From positions 62,001-126,000 of the forward strand of contig CAYVUB010000002.1 in NCBI GenBank assembly GCA_964454675.1: a stretch of 64,000 nt of DNA, read 5' to 3'. This document shows, one piece after another, positions 25,034-33,925 of this stretch. The translations under genes and the position numbers were made by a program. Within the stretch, counting starts at the first letter, position 1. Each line of letters begins with the position of its first letter. The stretch comes from CAYVUB01 sp964454675 (GTDB lineage: Bacteria > Bacteroidota > Bacteroidia > Flavobacteriales > Flavobacteriaceae). The notes below the pieces were generated by a model, which did no database searches, had not been told where the DNA came from, and saw only the letters and a list, made by a program, of their open reading frames with translations.

Positions 25034-26572
25034 TTACGCTGCCTTTTTCTTTTTCCTCCAGGCATTAAACCCAAACCAGCCTGCCAAGACAACCAAAAAC
25101 GGAATCAAATAGGATACAGGTTTTCCATCACCGCCAACGGTTGTAAAGAAACGTTCCCAACGAGGTGATTTTCCATTCCAGCTCATCCAGATAAACACTG
25201 GTTTCCCGACCACATGATCAAAAGGAACAAAGCCCCAAACTCTTGAATCCTGCGAGTTATGGCGGTTATCACCCATCATCCAGTAATAGTCTTTTGTGAA
25301 CGTGTAAGTATTGGCTGGTTTTCCGTCAATAAGAATTTGATTGCCGTTTATCGCTACGGTATGACCTTCGTACGCTTTTATGGCATGCTTATATAATGGC
25401 AGATTTTCGACAGTGAGATTTATGGTTTTTCCTGCCTGAGGAATGTACAAGGGCCCAAAAAAGTCATTGTTCCAACTGTAGGATGCATCTGCCGGGAAAA
25501 TGCCGGCACTACGATGCCCCAAAGAGTCTTTTCGTACTTCTATACTGGCAATATTCGGGTGGTTTTTGGCCCGGGCAACAGCTTCTTCGGTGGCTGCCGG
25601 TATGATATAAGCCTCAATTTCTTGATCATAGCCTAAACCCTCGGTCATGTCAAGACGGTTTAAAACGTCAAACGCCTGCTGGTTTGATGAAATACCTTTA
25701 AATGTTACATTATATGAAAATTGCAGACGGGCTCTGTCGTTCAATTCGTTGCGTTTTCCGTTGATATGTACATAACCGTCTTTTATGGAAAGCGTATCAC
25801 CCGGAAGCCCGACGCATCGTTTTACGTAGTTGGTTTTTTTGTCGATAGGTTTGTAATAATACTTATCGGTATGAAACATATCAAGCATGGTATCTACCGG
25901 CCAGTTAAAAACGACGATGTCATTTCGTTTTATTTTCTGAAAACCGGGAATTCTCATATATGGCAATTCCGGATAGGACAAATATGATTTTTTCTTAATC
26001 ACAGGCACCGTATCATGAACCATAGGCGCCGCTACAGTGGTCATAGGCAAACGTGCTCCATAATGCATTTTGCTTACAAACAGAAAATCGCCTACCAACA
26101 AGGTTTTTTCCAATGATGATGTAGGTATGGTAAACGGTTGGATAAAATAGGTATGTACGATGGTTGCAGCTACTATGGCGAATAAGATAGAGCTTGTCCA
26201 ATCGCCGCTTGACGATTTTGGATGTAAACTACGGTCTTTAACATAAGTCGCATCAACAAAATAATTGAGATAATAATTGTAAAAACCTAAGGTAATGACT
26301 GCCAAAAATGTATCGGTAGTCGTGTTTTTGCCAAAACTGCGTGCGGTTTCTACCCAAACTACCGGAAACATAATCAAATTCACGACGGGTACAAACAACA
26401 GGATAGTCCACCACCAAGGTCTGTTGATAATTTTCATCAATACTACGGCATTATATACAGGAATAAATGCTTCCCATGCTTTTCTGCCTGCTTTTGTGTA
26501 TAGTTTCCATGTTCCGAGTCCGTGAATTACCTGGACAATCAGAAAAAATATAAACCATTGTGTAAGTGTCAT
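25034..26572 (-). CDS. lepB: Signal peptidase I with N-terminal membrane extension
   Basis: A 512-residue leader peptidase. Residues 1-115 form an extra membrane domain of about three helices (DUF5684-like: TKAGRKAWEAFIPVYNAVVLMKI) usual in Bacteroidota. The S26 domain follows: PTSSLEKTL with catalytic Ser153 (Leu replaces the common Met), NYVKRCVGLPGDTL with catalytic Lys251, and MMGDNRHNSQDSR near 430. An insertion of about 120 residues lies between the Lys box and the GDN box. A final membrane helix (485-503) ends in basic residues. It removes signal peptides of exported proteins. Confidence 0.95.
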   Translation of the reverse strand: MTLTQWFIFFLIVQVIHGLGTWKLYTKAGRKAWEAFIPVYNAVVLMKIINRPWWWTILLFVPVVNLIMFPVVWVETARSFGKNTTTDTFLAVITLGFYNYYLNYFVDATYVKDRSLHPKSSSGDWTSSILFAIVAATIVHTYFIQPFTIPTSSLEKTLLVGDFLFVSKMHYGARLPMTTVAAPMVHDTVPVIKKKSYLSYPELPYMRIPGFQKIKRNDIVVFNWPVDTMLDMFHTDKYYYKPIDKKTNYVKRCVGLPGDTLSIKDGYVHINGKRNELNDRARLQFSYNVTFKGISSNQQAFDVLNRLDMTEGLGYDQEIEAYIIPAATEEAVARAKNHPNIASIEVRKDSLGHRSAGIFPADASYSWNNDFFGPLYIPQAGKTINLTVENLPLYKHAIKAYEGHTVAINGNQILIDGKPANTYTFTKDYYWMMGDNRHNSQDSRVWGFVPFDHVVGKPVFIWMSWNGKSPRWERFFTTVGGDGKPVSYLIPFLVVLAGWFGFNAWRKKKKAA

Positions 26573-26576
26573 GTTG

Positions 26577-26758
26577 TTTGGTTGTTAAGTCGTTTATTCG
26601 TTAAGTTGTTAATTCGTTGATTTGTTGATTTGATAAGTTGTTTAGTTGTTGTTTCTAATATACTCTACGACTACACTACTAACGACTCCACGAAAAATGT
26701 TTTTGTAATTAACAAATATATTATAAATCGTAAATCAAAAATCGTAAATCGCTTGTAA
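26577..26758. repeat. Degenerate repeats upstream of lepB
   Basis: The 187-bp gap contains repeated GTTAAGTTGTTAATTCGTTGA-like words (26583-26665) and the tandem words AAATCGTAAATC at about 26725-26752. It resembles the gap on the other side of lepB. No ORF is supported. Confidence 0.55.
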
Positions 26759-26759
26759 G

Positions 26760-27461
26760 TTAACCAATGTTTAACACATCTTTCATGGTAAACACGCCTT
26801 TTTTTTCATGCAGCCATTCGGCAGCAATTACGGCACCAAGCGCAAAACCGTTTCTGCTGTGTGCTGTGTGCGTTATTTGGATGCTGTCCACCGTTGAGTT
26901 GTAGGTAATTTCATGAGTTCCGGGGACGTTCTCAATACGTTTTGCCGTTATGGGCAGTTGGTTGTCATTTGGAGTATTTAAAGTCCAGTTTGTATAACCG
27001 GAATTTGCTATAATGTCGTTTGCCAGAGTAATGGCAGTACCGCTCGGCGCATCGAGTTTTTGAGTATGATGAATTTCCTCAACAGAGGTTTTATATTCCG
27101 GCAATCCTTTCATAAGTTTTGCCAAAACGGTATTCAGTTCAAAAAAAATATTAACACCAAGGCTAAAATTTGATGCATACAAAAAGGCACCATCTTTATC
27201 CTTGCATAATTGCACCATAGCCTCATAATCGTTAAGCCATCCGGTAGTACCGCTTATAACCGGCACATTGTGGTTTAAGCACATTTTGATATTGCTTACG
27301 GCTGCCTGTGGTACACTGAAATCTATGGCGACATCAACATTATCAGGTAGATAGCTTTTGGTTTTGCTGTCAGTTTTTAATACGATAGAATGTCCTCTTT
27401 GAAGTGCAATATCTTCAATGACTTTTCCCATTTTGCCATAACCTAAAAGTGCAATTTTCAT
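26760..27461 (-). CDS. dapB: 4-hydroxy-tetrahydrodipicolinate reductase
   Basis: A 233-residue enzyme of lysine and diaminopimelate synthesis, reducing hydroxytetrahydrodipicolinate with NAD(P)H. The Rossmann motif is MKIALLGYGKMGKVIE, VAIDFSVPQA and ISGTTGW line the cofactor site, and EIHHTQKLDAPSGTA has the catalytic His pair and Lys. It is slightly shorter than the E. coli enzyme, as in other Bacteroidota. It sits 6 bp downstream of the DUF5683 gene in the parA-parB-DUF5683-dapB-lepB order. Confidence 0.95.
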   Translation of the reverse strand: MKIALLGYGKMGKVIEDIALQRGHSIVLKTDSKTKSYLPDNVDVAIDFSVPQAAVSNIKMCLNHNVPVISGTTGWLNDYEAMVQLCKDKDGAFLYASNFSLGVNIFFELNTVLAKLMKGLPEYKTSVEEIHHTQKLDAPSGTAITLANDIIANSGYTNWTLNTPNDNQLPITAKRIENVPGTHEITYNSTVDSIQITHTAHSRNGFALGAVIAAEWLHEKKGVFTMKDVLNIG

Positions 27462-27467
27462 AATAGG

Positions 27468-28109
27468 TTAAAATTTAAAGTTTAAGGTAACACCCAAATC
27501 GGTGGTGTTTTCCATTTCATTATATTTAAAATGAGGTTTCAATGCCAAATTTTCATCAATGTTATATTGTAATAAATGCGCATCAACATTGGCATCGAGA
27601 ATATTTAAAGCATAAATGCCAAAAGTGATAAGCAATGATAACTCTTTGTTACGCCTAAGGGTTTTTTGAGCTCTTTCAAGTCCTTGATCACTAATTAAAG
27701 GTGTTGCAAGCGGATTTCCGTTACTGTCAACTCCCCAATATTCGTCATTAGTATGACCTGCAAGCCGGCTTTTAAAGGCATCCCGTACGCGGTCATACTT
27801 TTTATCATTATCTACATAAAAGTAGATGCTTGTTCCCAATGCTGCGTAAACAACAGGGATTTTCCAGTATTTTCTGTTATATGCCTGTCCTAAACCCGGT
27901 AATACAGCCGAATAAAACGCTGCTTTTGATGGTGTTAACGGGTCAAAAGGTTTTTTGACGATGTTATCAACAACGATTTCTTTAGGAAGCTCGGTTTTTG
28001 TGCTGTCTTTTGGGACTATCGTTGCAATGGTGTCATTTTCGGTTTGTGAAACTGCCGAAACACCCCATAATAGTATGAATAGTAATGTATATGACAGGCT
28101 ATTTGGCAC
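27468..28109 (-). CDS. DUF5683 protein, probably membrane-associated
   Basis: A 213-residue protein. A signal peptide or anchor lies at 1-21 (YTLLFILLWGVSAVSQ), followed by the DUF5683 core PSKAAFYSAVLPGLGQAYNRKYWKIPVVYAALGTSIYFY and a C-terminal LDANVDAHLLQYNIDENLALKP. PGLGQAYNRKYWK resembles small membrane motifs of the TM2/DUF5683 group. It overlaps the end of parB by 11 bp, and this order is conserved in Bacteroidota, but the function is unknown. Confidence 0.85.
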   Translation of the reverse strand: MPNSLSYTLLFILLWGVSAVSQTENDTIATIVPKDSTKTELPKEIVVDNIVKKPFDPLTPSKAAFYSAVLPGLGQAYNRKYWKIPVVYAALGTSIYFYVDNDKKYDRVRDAFKSRLAGHTNDEYWGVDSNGNPLATPLISDQGLERAQKTLRRNKELSLLITFGIYALNILDANVDAHLLQYNIDENLALKPHFKYNEMENTTDLGVTLNFKF

Positions 28110-29007
28110 TTTTTACAAGTTTTTTGATACGGTTAAAATCTTCTTCAGAATGAAACGGAATTGTAATGGTTCCTTTGCCGTTCTTTGATACTTTAACGTT
28201 TATTTTATGTCCGAAGTATTCCGAAAAATCCTTTATACCACTTTTTACAAACTTTGGAAGGTCTTCTTTTTCAGGTTTTTCAGAAACTGTAACCGTTTGT
28301 GTATTATGATAGTTTTTAACCAGATTTTCGGTGTCTCTTACCGAAAGCCGGCCGCTGATGATTTTTTCGTAAATATCCAGTTGATGACTTTGATTTTCAA
28401 TAGTAATAATCGCTCTGCCATGTCCCATGCTTATAAAGCCGTCACGCATACCGGTTTGAATAATAGGGTCGAGTTTTAATAAGCGCAGATAGTTGGCAAT
28501 AGTTGAGCGTTTTTTGCCTACACGCTCGCTCATCTGCTCTTGGGTAAGATTAATTTCGTCAATTAACCGCTGGTATGATAAAGCAATTTCAATAGGGTCG
28601 AGGTCTTCACGTTGTATGTTCTCCACCAATGCCATTTCCAGTGATTCCTGGTCGTTGGCAATGCGTATATATGCCGGAATGGTTTGTAATCCTACGAGTT
28701 TTGAAGCTCTGTAACGACGCTCGCCTGAAACCAATTGGTATTTGTTGAAATCGAGTTTTCTAACTGTAACAGGTTGTATAACGCCAAGTTCTTTTATGGA
28801 AGAAGCGAGTTCGTGCAGGGCTTCTTCATTAAAACTGGTACGTGGTTGAAACGGATTTATTTCTATGGTATTGATGTCCAGTTCAATAATATTGCCTACA
28901 ACCTTATCGGCATTTTTATCCTGAATAGATATAATATCGTTTGACGGGTCTTTAAGTAATGCAGATAAGCCTCTGCCAAGAGCTTGCTTTTGTGTTGCCT
29001 TCGCCAT
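28099..29007 (-). CDS. parB: ParB/Spo0J family chromosome partition protein
   Basis: A 302-residue ParB. The N-terminus QALGRGLSALL is typical; the CTPase/ParB domain includes IEINPFQPRTSF, LGVIQPVTVRKL and LVSGERRYRASKLVG (about 107-121), followed by ENIQREDLDPIEIALSY, and the HTH with QEQMSERVGKKRSTIANYLRLLKL (about 160-183). The C-terminal dimer domain is basic. ParB loads on parS and spreads as a clamp. I did not find a recognisable 16-bp parS in the window. Its start overlaps the parA stop by one base. Confidence 0.95.
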   Translation of the reverse strand: MAKATQKQALGRGLSALLKDPSNDIISIQDKNADKVVGNIIELDINTIEINPFQPRTSFNEEALHELASSIKELGVIQPVTVRKLDFNKYQLVSGERRYRASKLVGLQTIPAYIRIANDQESLEMALVENIQREDLDPIEIALSYQRLIDEINLTQEQMSERVGKKRSTIANYLRLLKLDPIIQTGMRDGFISMGHGRAIITIENQSHQLDIYEKIISGRLSVRDTENLVKNYHNTQTVTVSEKPEKEDLPKFVKSGIKDFSEYFGHKINVKVSKNGKGTITIPFHSEEDFNRIKKLVKSAK

Positions 29008-29771
29008 TAGTCATTCTTTTTTATAATTTCTTTTGCCAAACTTAAGTAATTTGAAGCACCTTTACTGCTTACGTCATAATTTATGATGCTTTCACCATAA
29101 CTGGGTGCTTCGCTTAAGCGTACATTACGTTGTATGATGGTTTGAAATACCATGTCGTTAAAGTGTTTTTGGACTTCTTCGACCACTTGGTTGGACAGGC
29201 GTAACCGTGAATCGTACATGGTAAGCAGCAAACCTTCAATATCCAGTTCTTTATTGTGGATTTTCTGGACGCTTTTGATGGTGTTTAAAAGTTTCCCAAG
29301 ACCTTCAAGTGCAAAATATTCGCATTGTATCGGGATAATGACAGAGTCGGCAGCGGTCAATGCATTAAGCGTTAGCAATCCTAATGATGGTGCGCAATCT
29401 ATCAAAATATAGTCATAATCATCTTTGAGTTCTGTGATTGCTTTTTTAAGCATGTATTCGCGCTCATCTTTATCGACAAGCTCTATTTCAATCGCTACCA
29501 AATCAATATGTGCAGGAATAATATCTACATTGGGTGCATTGGTTTCTGCTACACACTCCCGTGCAGTAACCGAATGTTCTATAAGCTGGTAAGAACCGGT
29601 CTCGACGGTTTCAACATCAACGCCCAATCCCGATGTGGCATTGGCTTGCGGGTCGGCATCAATGAGTAATACTTTTTTTTCTAAAACACCTAAGGATGCT
29701 GCGAGATTAACTGAGGTTGTAGTTTTTCCTACGCCTCCTTTTTGGTTGGCTATGGCAATAATTTTACCCAT
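29007..29771 (-). CDS. parA: ParA/Soj family ATPase
   Basis: A 254-residue deviant-Walker ATPase. KGGVGKTTTSVNLAASLG at 10-27 is the P-loop with signature Lys, LLIDADPQANATSGLG is Walker A', and DYILIDCAPSLGLLTLNAL is Walker B. It drives chromosome origin segregation with ParB by dynamic DNA binding. The gene heads the parAB-DUF5683-dapB-lepB run. A terminator for the next gene upstream separates it from the M16 protease. Confidence 0.96.
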   Translation of the reverse strand: MGKIIAIANQKGGVGKTTTSVNLAASLGVLEKKVLLIDADPQANATSGLGVDVETVETGSYQLIEHSVTARECVAETNAPNVDIIPAHIDLVAIEIELVDKDEREYMLKKAITELKDDYDYILIDCAPSLGLLTLNALTAADSVIIPIQCEYFALEGLGKLLNTIKSVQKIHNKELDIEGLLLTMYDSRLRLSNQVVEEVQKHFNDMVFQTIIQRNVRLSEAPSYGESIINYDVSSKGASNYLSLAKEIIKKND

Positions 29772-29855
29772 TAATTTGATTTGGTTTTTGAAGCGTAAAA
29801 ATACGATTATTTGTGAGTTTAAAAAATCTTACTTGTTAACAGTTGTTAAACAAAT

Positions 29856-29880
29856 AAAGCAGCTTTTTTACGGCTGCTTT
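29856..29880 (-). terminator. Intrinsic terminator after the M16 protease gene
   Basis: Arms AAAGCAGC and GCTGCTTT around a 9-nt loop lie just downstream of the protease stop and upstream of parA, both on the minus strand. Read on the minus strand it is followed by TATTTGTTT. Confidence 0.65.
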
Positions 29881-29903
29881 ATGAGTTGTGAAATTATTAA
29901 AGG

Positions 29904-32759
29904 TTATTTTTCCGGATTGTGAATTGCCAAAATAAAACCTTTGGTAAGGTATTTTTGTGCCGCTTTTTGAATGTCGCCGGCAGTTAAAGCATTAACAGAT
30001 TCCTCATAGGTTAAAACTTTTGAAGCGTCATTACCTAAGTAATCGGCATTTTTTAAAGTGCTTAACCAGAAGTTGTTTTTCTTTAAGTTTTCTTTGTATT
30101 CTAAAAGCTGCGCTTCTTTTACTTTTGCCAGATCGGCTTCTGTAGGACCTTGTGCAATGATTTTTTCTACTTCAAGAATGGCAGCGTCTTTCAGTTTTTC
30201 GACATTTTCAGGACCGCAAGGGAAGCTGATGTTAAAATTAAACCAACCGTAAGGGAATTTGCTAATGTTGCCATTTGCACCAACACCATAAACGCCGCCT
30301 TCTTCTTCACGAAGTTTTTCTACTAATTTGATGGTAAGGATTTCACCCAGACTTTTAAAAGCGTGTGCTTCTTTTTCATCATAATCTGCCGGGCCGTTAT
30401 AGGTAATTCTTACCGAACTTTTCGGGTCTTCACCTTTTTCAACGATTTTTTCATGTGAGCCTGTCAATGGTCTGAAATCGGATACTTTATAGGTTTCTTT
30501 TGAATTGGTTGACGGCAAGCTCGCCAGATATTTCACAGCGTATTCTGCCAGTTTTCTCTCATCGATATTTCCTACGAAATAAAATTTAAAATCGCCGGCA
30601 TCGGCAAAACGCTCTTTGTATTTTTTGTATGCCAAATCATAATCGGCGTTGTCCATATCTTCGGGAGTCGGGAATCCTAAATATCTCGGGTTGCTGCCGT
30701 ACATAAATTTACCTATTTCGTTTTGGAAATAAAACTGCGGACTTGCCAACAGGTTGCCCATAAATGCTTTTTGCTTTTCAATGAATGAGCCGAATGCTTT
30801 TTTATCTTTATTTAATGATGTAAAGTAAAGATGTGTTAACTGAAACAGTTCTTCAAGGTCTTTTGGTGTTGCGTTTCCTGAGATGCCTTCGCTGTAAGTA
30901 CCTATGCTTGGACGCACGTTCACTATTTTTCCTGAAAGCATTTTACCTAAGGCAATTTTGTCAAAATCATTAACACCGGCTTCTGTCAATCCGCCGTTGG
31001 CATTTGCTGTGGCTTTGTATTCTTCATCGGTATATAACGAGTTTCCTCCATAGCTGAAAGCATCAAAAAGCACTTCATCGTTTTTAAAATCTGTTATTTT
31101 GTAGGTCACCGTTGCGCCGTTGCTTAAAATTAAGGTTTTGGTATCCAGTTTTTCATCTATTTTATAATCAACAATGCTTCCTGCTGCCGGCAAATTTGTA
31201 ATTAAAGATTCGGCAACGGCTTTATCTTCATAAGGTTTTAGATCGGTATTTTTTACAGAATCCAATAAAGCTATTACCTGAGCTTCGGTAACTTTTTCCA
31301 GACCTTCTTTTTCCGGTCCGGTAATAACAACAACTCTGTTATCTTCTCTTATATAATTTTCAATAAGTGCATTTACTTCTTTTAAAGTAATGGTTGGTAA
31401 TTGCTCACTGTAAAAGTTGAATTCCCATTCAATGCCCGGCATGGGTTCTTTTTCCAAAAAGTGTCTGACGTATTCGCTGATAACTCTGTTAGATTCCATT
31501 TTGTCTTTGTCTTTGAACGATTTTTCCAATCGTGCCAAGATTTCTTTTTTGGCACGTTCAAATTCGCCTTCAAAAAACCCGAATCTTTTTACACGTTCGT
31601 TTTCTTCAAGTAAGGTTTTTAAAGCGTTAAGCTGTCCTGTATCACTTGTCATTGCTCCCGATTGGTAAGCGTTTTTGGTACGTGACCATGTGCCGCCATA
31701 ATAGCTGTAACCGTAAACAAATGGCGGATTTTGCCCGTTTGCCAATTCGCTCAAACGATTGTTAATCATTTGTGCAAACAGGCTTTCTACCATAGAATGC
31801 CTGTATTCGCCTATAGTTTCGTCCGGTTTTGCAACTCCGGTATCTTTATACATCAATTCAATATTTGAAAACGAAGCTTCTTTATCAGATTCAATGGCAA
31901 TAAAGGTTTCTTTATGATTTGCAAGCTCAAATACTTGTCTTGGGCGAGGATTTTTTGCTGCAGGAATATGCCCGAAGTGTGATTTTATTTTTTCTTCCAA
32001 AACATTAACATCTACATCACCAACCGCCATAACCGCCATTAAATCGGGGCGGTACCAATCTTTATAGAAGCGTTTGATGCTTTCGTGGCTAAAATTTTCA
32101 AGACTTTCTTTGGTACCAATAGGTAAACGCTCGGCATATTTTGAACCGTATAGCACTTTTGGTAAGTAGCGTTGCAGCATGCGCTCATCGGCACCTTGGC
32201 CAAGACGGAATTCTTCAAGTACAACACCACGCTCATTGTCAATTTCTTCATTGGTCAACAAAGCGTTATGCGCCCAGTCTTCAATGATTTGAAATCCTTT
32301 TTCTAATTTTTCGGGGTCATCACTCGGTATTGGAAGGATATAGACCGTTTCGTCAAAACTTGTGTATGCGTTTAAATGTGCGCCAAATTTTACACCTATA
32401 CTTTGAAGGTAATCGACCAATTCATTTTTTTGAAAGTTTTTGGTACCGTTAAAATTCATGTGTTCCATAAAATGCGCCAATCCTAACTGGTCATCATCTT
32501 CTAATATGGAACCCGCATTGACCACAAGCCGTAATTCAACTTTGTTTTCGGGTTTGCCGTTGTTTTTAATGTAATAGGTGAGTCCGTTGCTCAATTTTCC
32601 TGTTCTGACTTCGGGGTTGAAAGGGATTTTTTCTGAGGAAACGTTTTTTTCTGTACTTTTTGAAGAAAGACTTGCTGTTTGTTGTGCTGCAACGGGCGAT
32701 GCGGTAAGTAATGTGCCCAGCACAAAGATGTGTGATAGTTTCAATGGTTTTTTAATCAT
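29904..32759 (-). CDS. M16 (pitrilysin) family zinc metallopeptidase, exported
   Basis: A 951-residue protein. Residues 1-26 are a signal peptide ending PVAAQQ. The active M16 domain has the inverted zinc motif HFMEH (His96, Glu99, His100) and the distal Glu in NERGVVLEEFRLG (about 176). A second, inactive M16-like half follows (about 500-930), so the protein folds as the two-part clamshell typical of the family. It likely degrades peptides in the periplasm. Single gene with terminator and an AT-rich 198-bp upstream region. Confidence 0.92.
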   Translation of the reverse strand: MIKKPLKLSHIFVLGTLLTASPVAAQQTASLSSKSTEKNVSSEKIPFNPEVRTGKLSNGLTYYIKNNGKPENKVELRLVVNAGSILEDDDQLGLAHFMEHMNFNGTKNFQKNELVDYLQSIGVKFGAHLNAYTSFDETVYILPIPSDDPEKLEKGFQIIEDWAHNALLTNEEIDNERGVVLEEFRLGQGADERMLQRYLPKVLYGSKYAERLPIGTKESLENFSHESIKRFYKDWYRPDLMAVMAVGDVDVNVLEEKIKSHFGHIPAAKNPRPRQVFELANHKETFIAIESDKEASFSNIELMYKDTGVAKPDETIGEYRHSMVESLFAQMINNRLSELANGQNPPFVYGYSYYGGTWSRTKNAYQSGAMTSDTGQLNALKTLLEENERVKRFGFFEGEFERAKKEILARLEKSFKDKDKMESNRVISEYVRHFLEKEPMPGIEWEFNFYSEQLPTITLKEVNALIENYIREDNRVVVITGPEKEGLEKVTEAQVIALLDSVKNTDLKPYEDKAVAESLITNLPAAGSIVDYKIDEKLDTKTLILSNGATVTYKITDFKNDEVLFDAFSYGGNSLYTDEEYKATANANGGLTEAGVNDFDKIALGKMLSGKIVNVRPSIGTYSEGISGNATPKDLEELFQLTHLYFTSLNKDKKAFGSFIEKQKAFMGNLLASPQFYFQNEIGKFMYGSNPRYLGFPTPEDMDNADYDLAYKKYKERFADAGDFKFYFVGNIDERKLAEYAVKYLASLPSTNSKETYKVSDFRPLTGSHEKIVEKGEDPKSSVRITYNGPADYDEKEAHAFKSLGEILTIKLVEKLREEEGGVYGVGANGNISKFPYGWFNFNISFPCGPENVEKLKDAAILEVEKIIAQGPTEADLAKVKEAQLLEYKENLKKNNFWLSTLKNADYLGNDASKVLTYEESVNALTAGDIQKAAQKYLTKGFILAIHNPEK

Positions 32760-32957
32760 AATGTTGCGGTTTTTTTAATAGTACGTTTTAATTTAATATA
32801 ACTGTTTCATTTAGCAGGGATAACTAAAAAATATCACAATTAGCTTAAAAATTTTTGAAAAATATGAAGTTAATTTTGTGATTTAAAATGAATTAACACT
32901 ATTTAACGTTTGAAGGCAGTTATTATTATGTAAGAATATTCTTTTTTATTGACAATA

Positions 32958-33665
32958 TCAGAAGTCTTTACAGGATTTTGTTAAAGCCAAAATATATTTA
33001 TCAATATATAATTGTTTTTCTTTGGATTTGTATTGTTGGATATATCGCGGATGTTCCAAAACGGTCAGTTTGTCAAACATTTTTTTCTCCTTGTTCAGCT
33101 TGTGGATAAAATCGGCATTTTTCTTTCCCAAAACAAAAACTTCCGAAGTGTCCAAACCTAAACTGATGTGCTTTTCGAGAGATTCTATCATAAAGTCCTT
33201 TACGCTTCCGAAAAGATTTTTATCGTCATAATAATTGGCATTGAGGAAATTTCCTTCTTTTGTTCTTTTAACAATAGCCAACGGAAAAGGCGAATTGATA
33301 TAAAATTGTTTATAAAAATCATTAACTCCTCCGAAAGCCTCAATCATATCATACACAAAAACAGAGGAAATTTCGTGAGTATGTGCCGAATGCATCGGGA
33401 TTCCGCAAACAGACTCCAAACGCTTGGTATCCGTAAACGGAACTCCCGTAACTCCTGCTCCGTTTCGGCTTGGGTTTATCCCGATTATGAATTTTCTCTG
33501 CTCTCTGTCGTTGTAATATTTGTGGTAAAACTTCTGCATTACTTCCAACGTTTCGGGATTATCCAAATACGGATTCAGCACCTGAAAACCATCTGGCAAT
33601 GCTCCCGAATAGTTTAGATTACGGTTAAAATCAATGACTTTTTGAGCAAAGGTTGTTTGGTTCAT
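32958..33665 (-). CDS. SMUG2-family (DUF4918) uracil-DNA glycosylase-like protein
   Basis: A 235-residue protein. FIIGINPSRNGAGVTGVPFTDTKRLESVCG has the active-site layout of the uracil-DNA glycosylase superfamily (GINPSRxGxxxTGxPF), and VLEHPRYIQQYKSKEKQLYIDKY matches the late His-Pro motif (HPR) seen in SMUG and UDG families. It probably removes uracil or damaged bases, but the SMUG2/DUF4918 group is little studied. A terminator precedes it on the same strand, and the gene appears to be single. Confidence 0.8.
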   Translation of the reverse strand: MNQTTFAQKVIDFNRNLNYSGALPDGFQVLNPYLDNPETLEVMQKFYHKYYNDREQRKFIIGINPSRNGAGVTGVPFTDTKRLESVCGIPMHSAHTHEISSVFVYDMIEAFGGVNDFYKQFYINSPFPLAIVKRTKEGNFLNANYYDDKNLFGSVKDFMIESLEKHISLGLDTSEVFVLGKKNADFIHKLNKEKKMFDKLTVLEHPRYIQQYKSKEKQLYIDKYILALTKSCKDF

Positions 33666-33676
33666 TGGTAAAAAAG

Positions 33677-33706
33677 AAAATCCTGCTACAAAGGTAACAG
33701 GATTTT
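33677..33706 (-). terminator. Intrinsic terminator between the mutase region and the SMUG2 gene
   Basis: Arms AAAATCCTG and CAGGATTTT with a 12-nt loop. On the minus strand the second arm is followed by CTTTTTT, so it would end transcripts coming from the methylmalonyl-CoA mutase gene. Confidence 0.65.
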
Positions 33707-33724
33707 GTGAATATTTTTTGAACT

Positions 33725-33925
33725 CTATTTGACTTGTTCGGGTAATTTAGCTTTTGACAACAAATCATTTGCCATTTCCAGTTTTTTAGGAAATAACACT
33801 TTATCTCTTAACTTTTCCAACTTTTTGTCAATTTCGATATTATTTTCGGATAATAATCTTCTTATTTCATCTGTTGTAGATTCTTTCTTGTGGTGTTCCC
33901 GTTGCTTTTTGGGATTATACGCAAC
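33725..33925 (-). pseudogene. Open frame without a start codon, downstream of scpA
   Basis: Directly after the scpA TAG, the same frame stays open for 66 more codons. It begins VAYNPKKQREHHKKES and has the coding-like stretch EIRRLLSENNIEIDKKLEKL, then ends ELPEQVK-like at a TAG (33725-33727). No ATG, GTG or TTG stands near its 5' end; the only Met is at codon 49. It looks like the 3' remnant of a helical, charged protein whose 5' end was lost, or a C-terminal tail of the mutase separated by a stop. I do not recognise the family. Confidence 0.4.

Noticed and set aside
28099..29771. parS site near parAB
   Set aside because: No 16-bp palindrome of the usual parS type was seen in the area.
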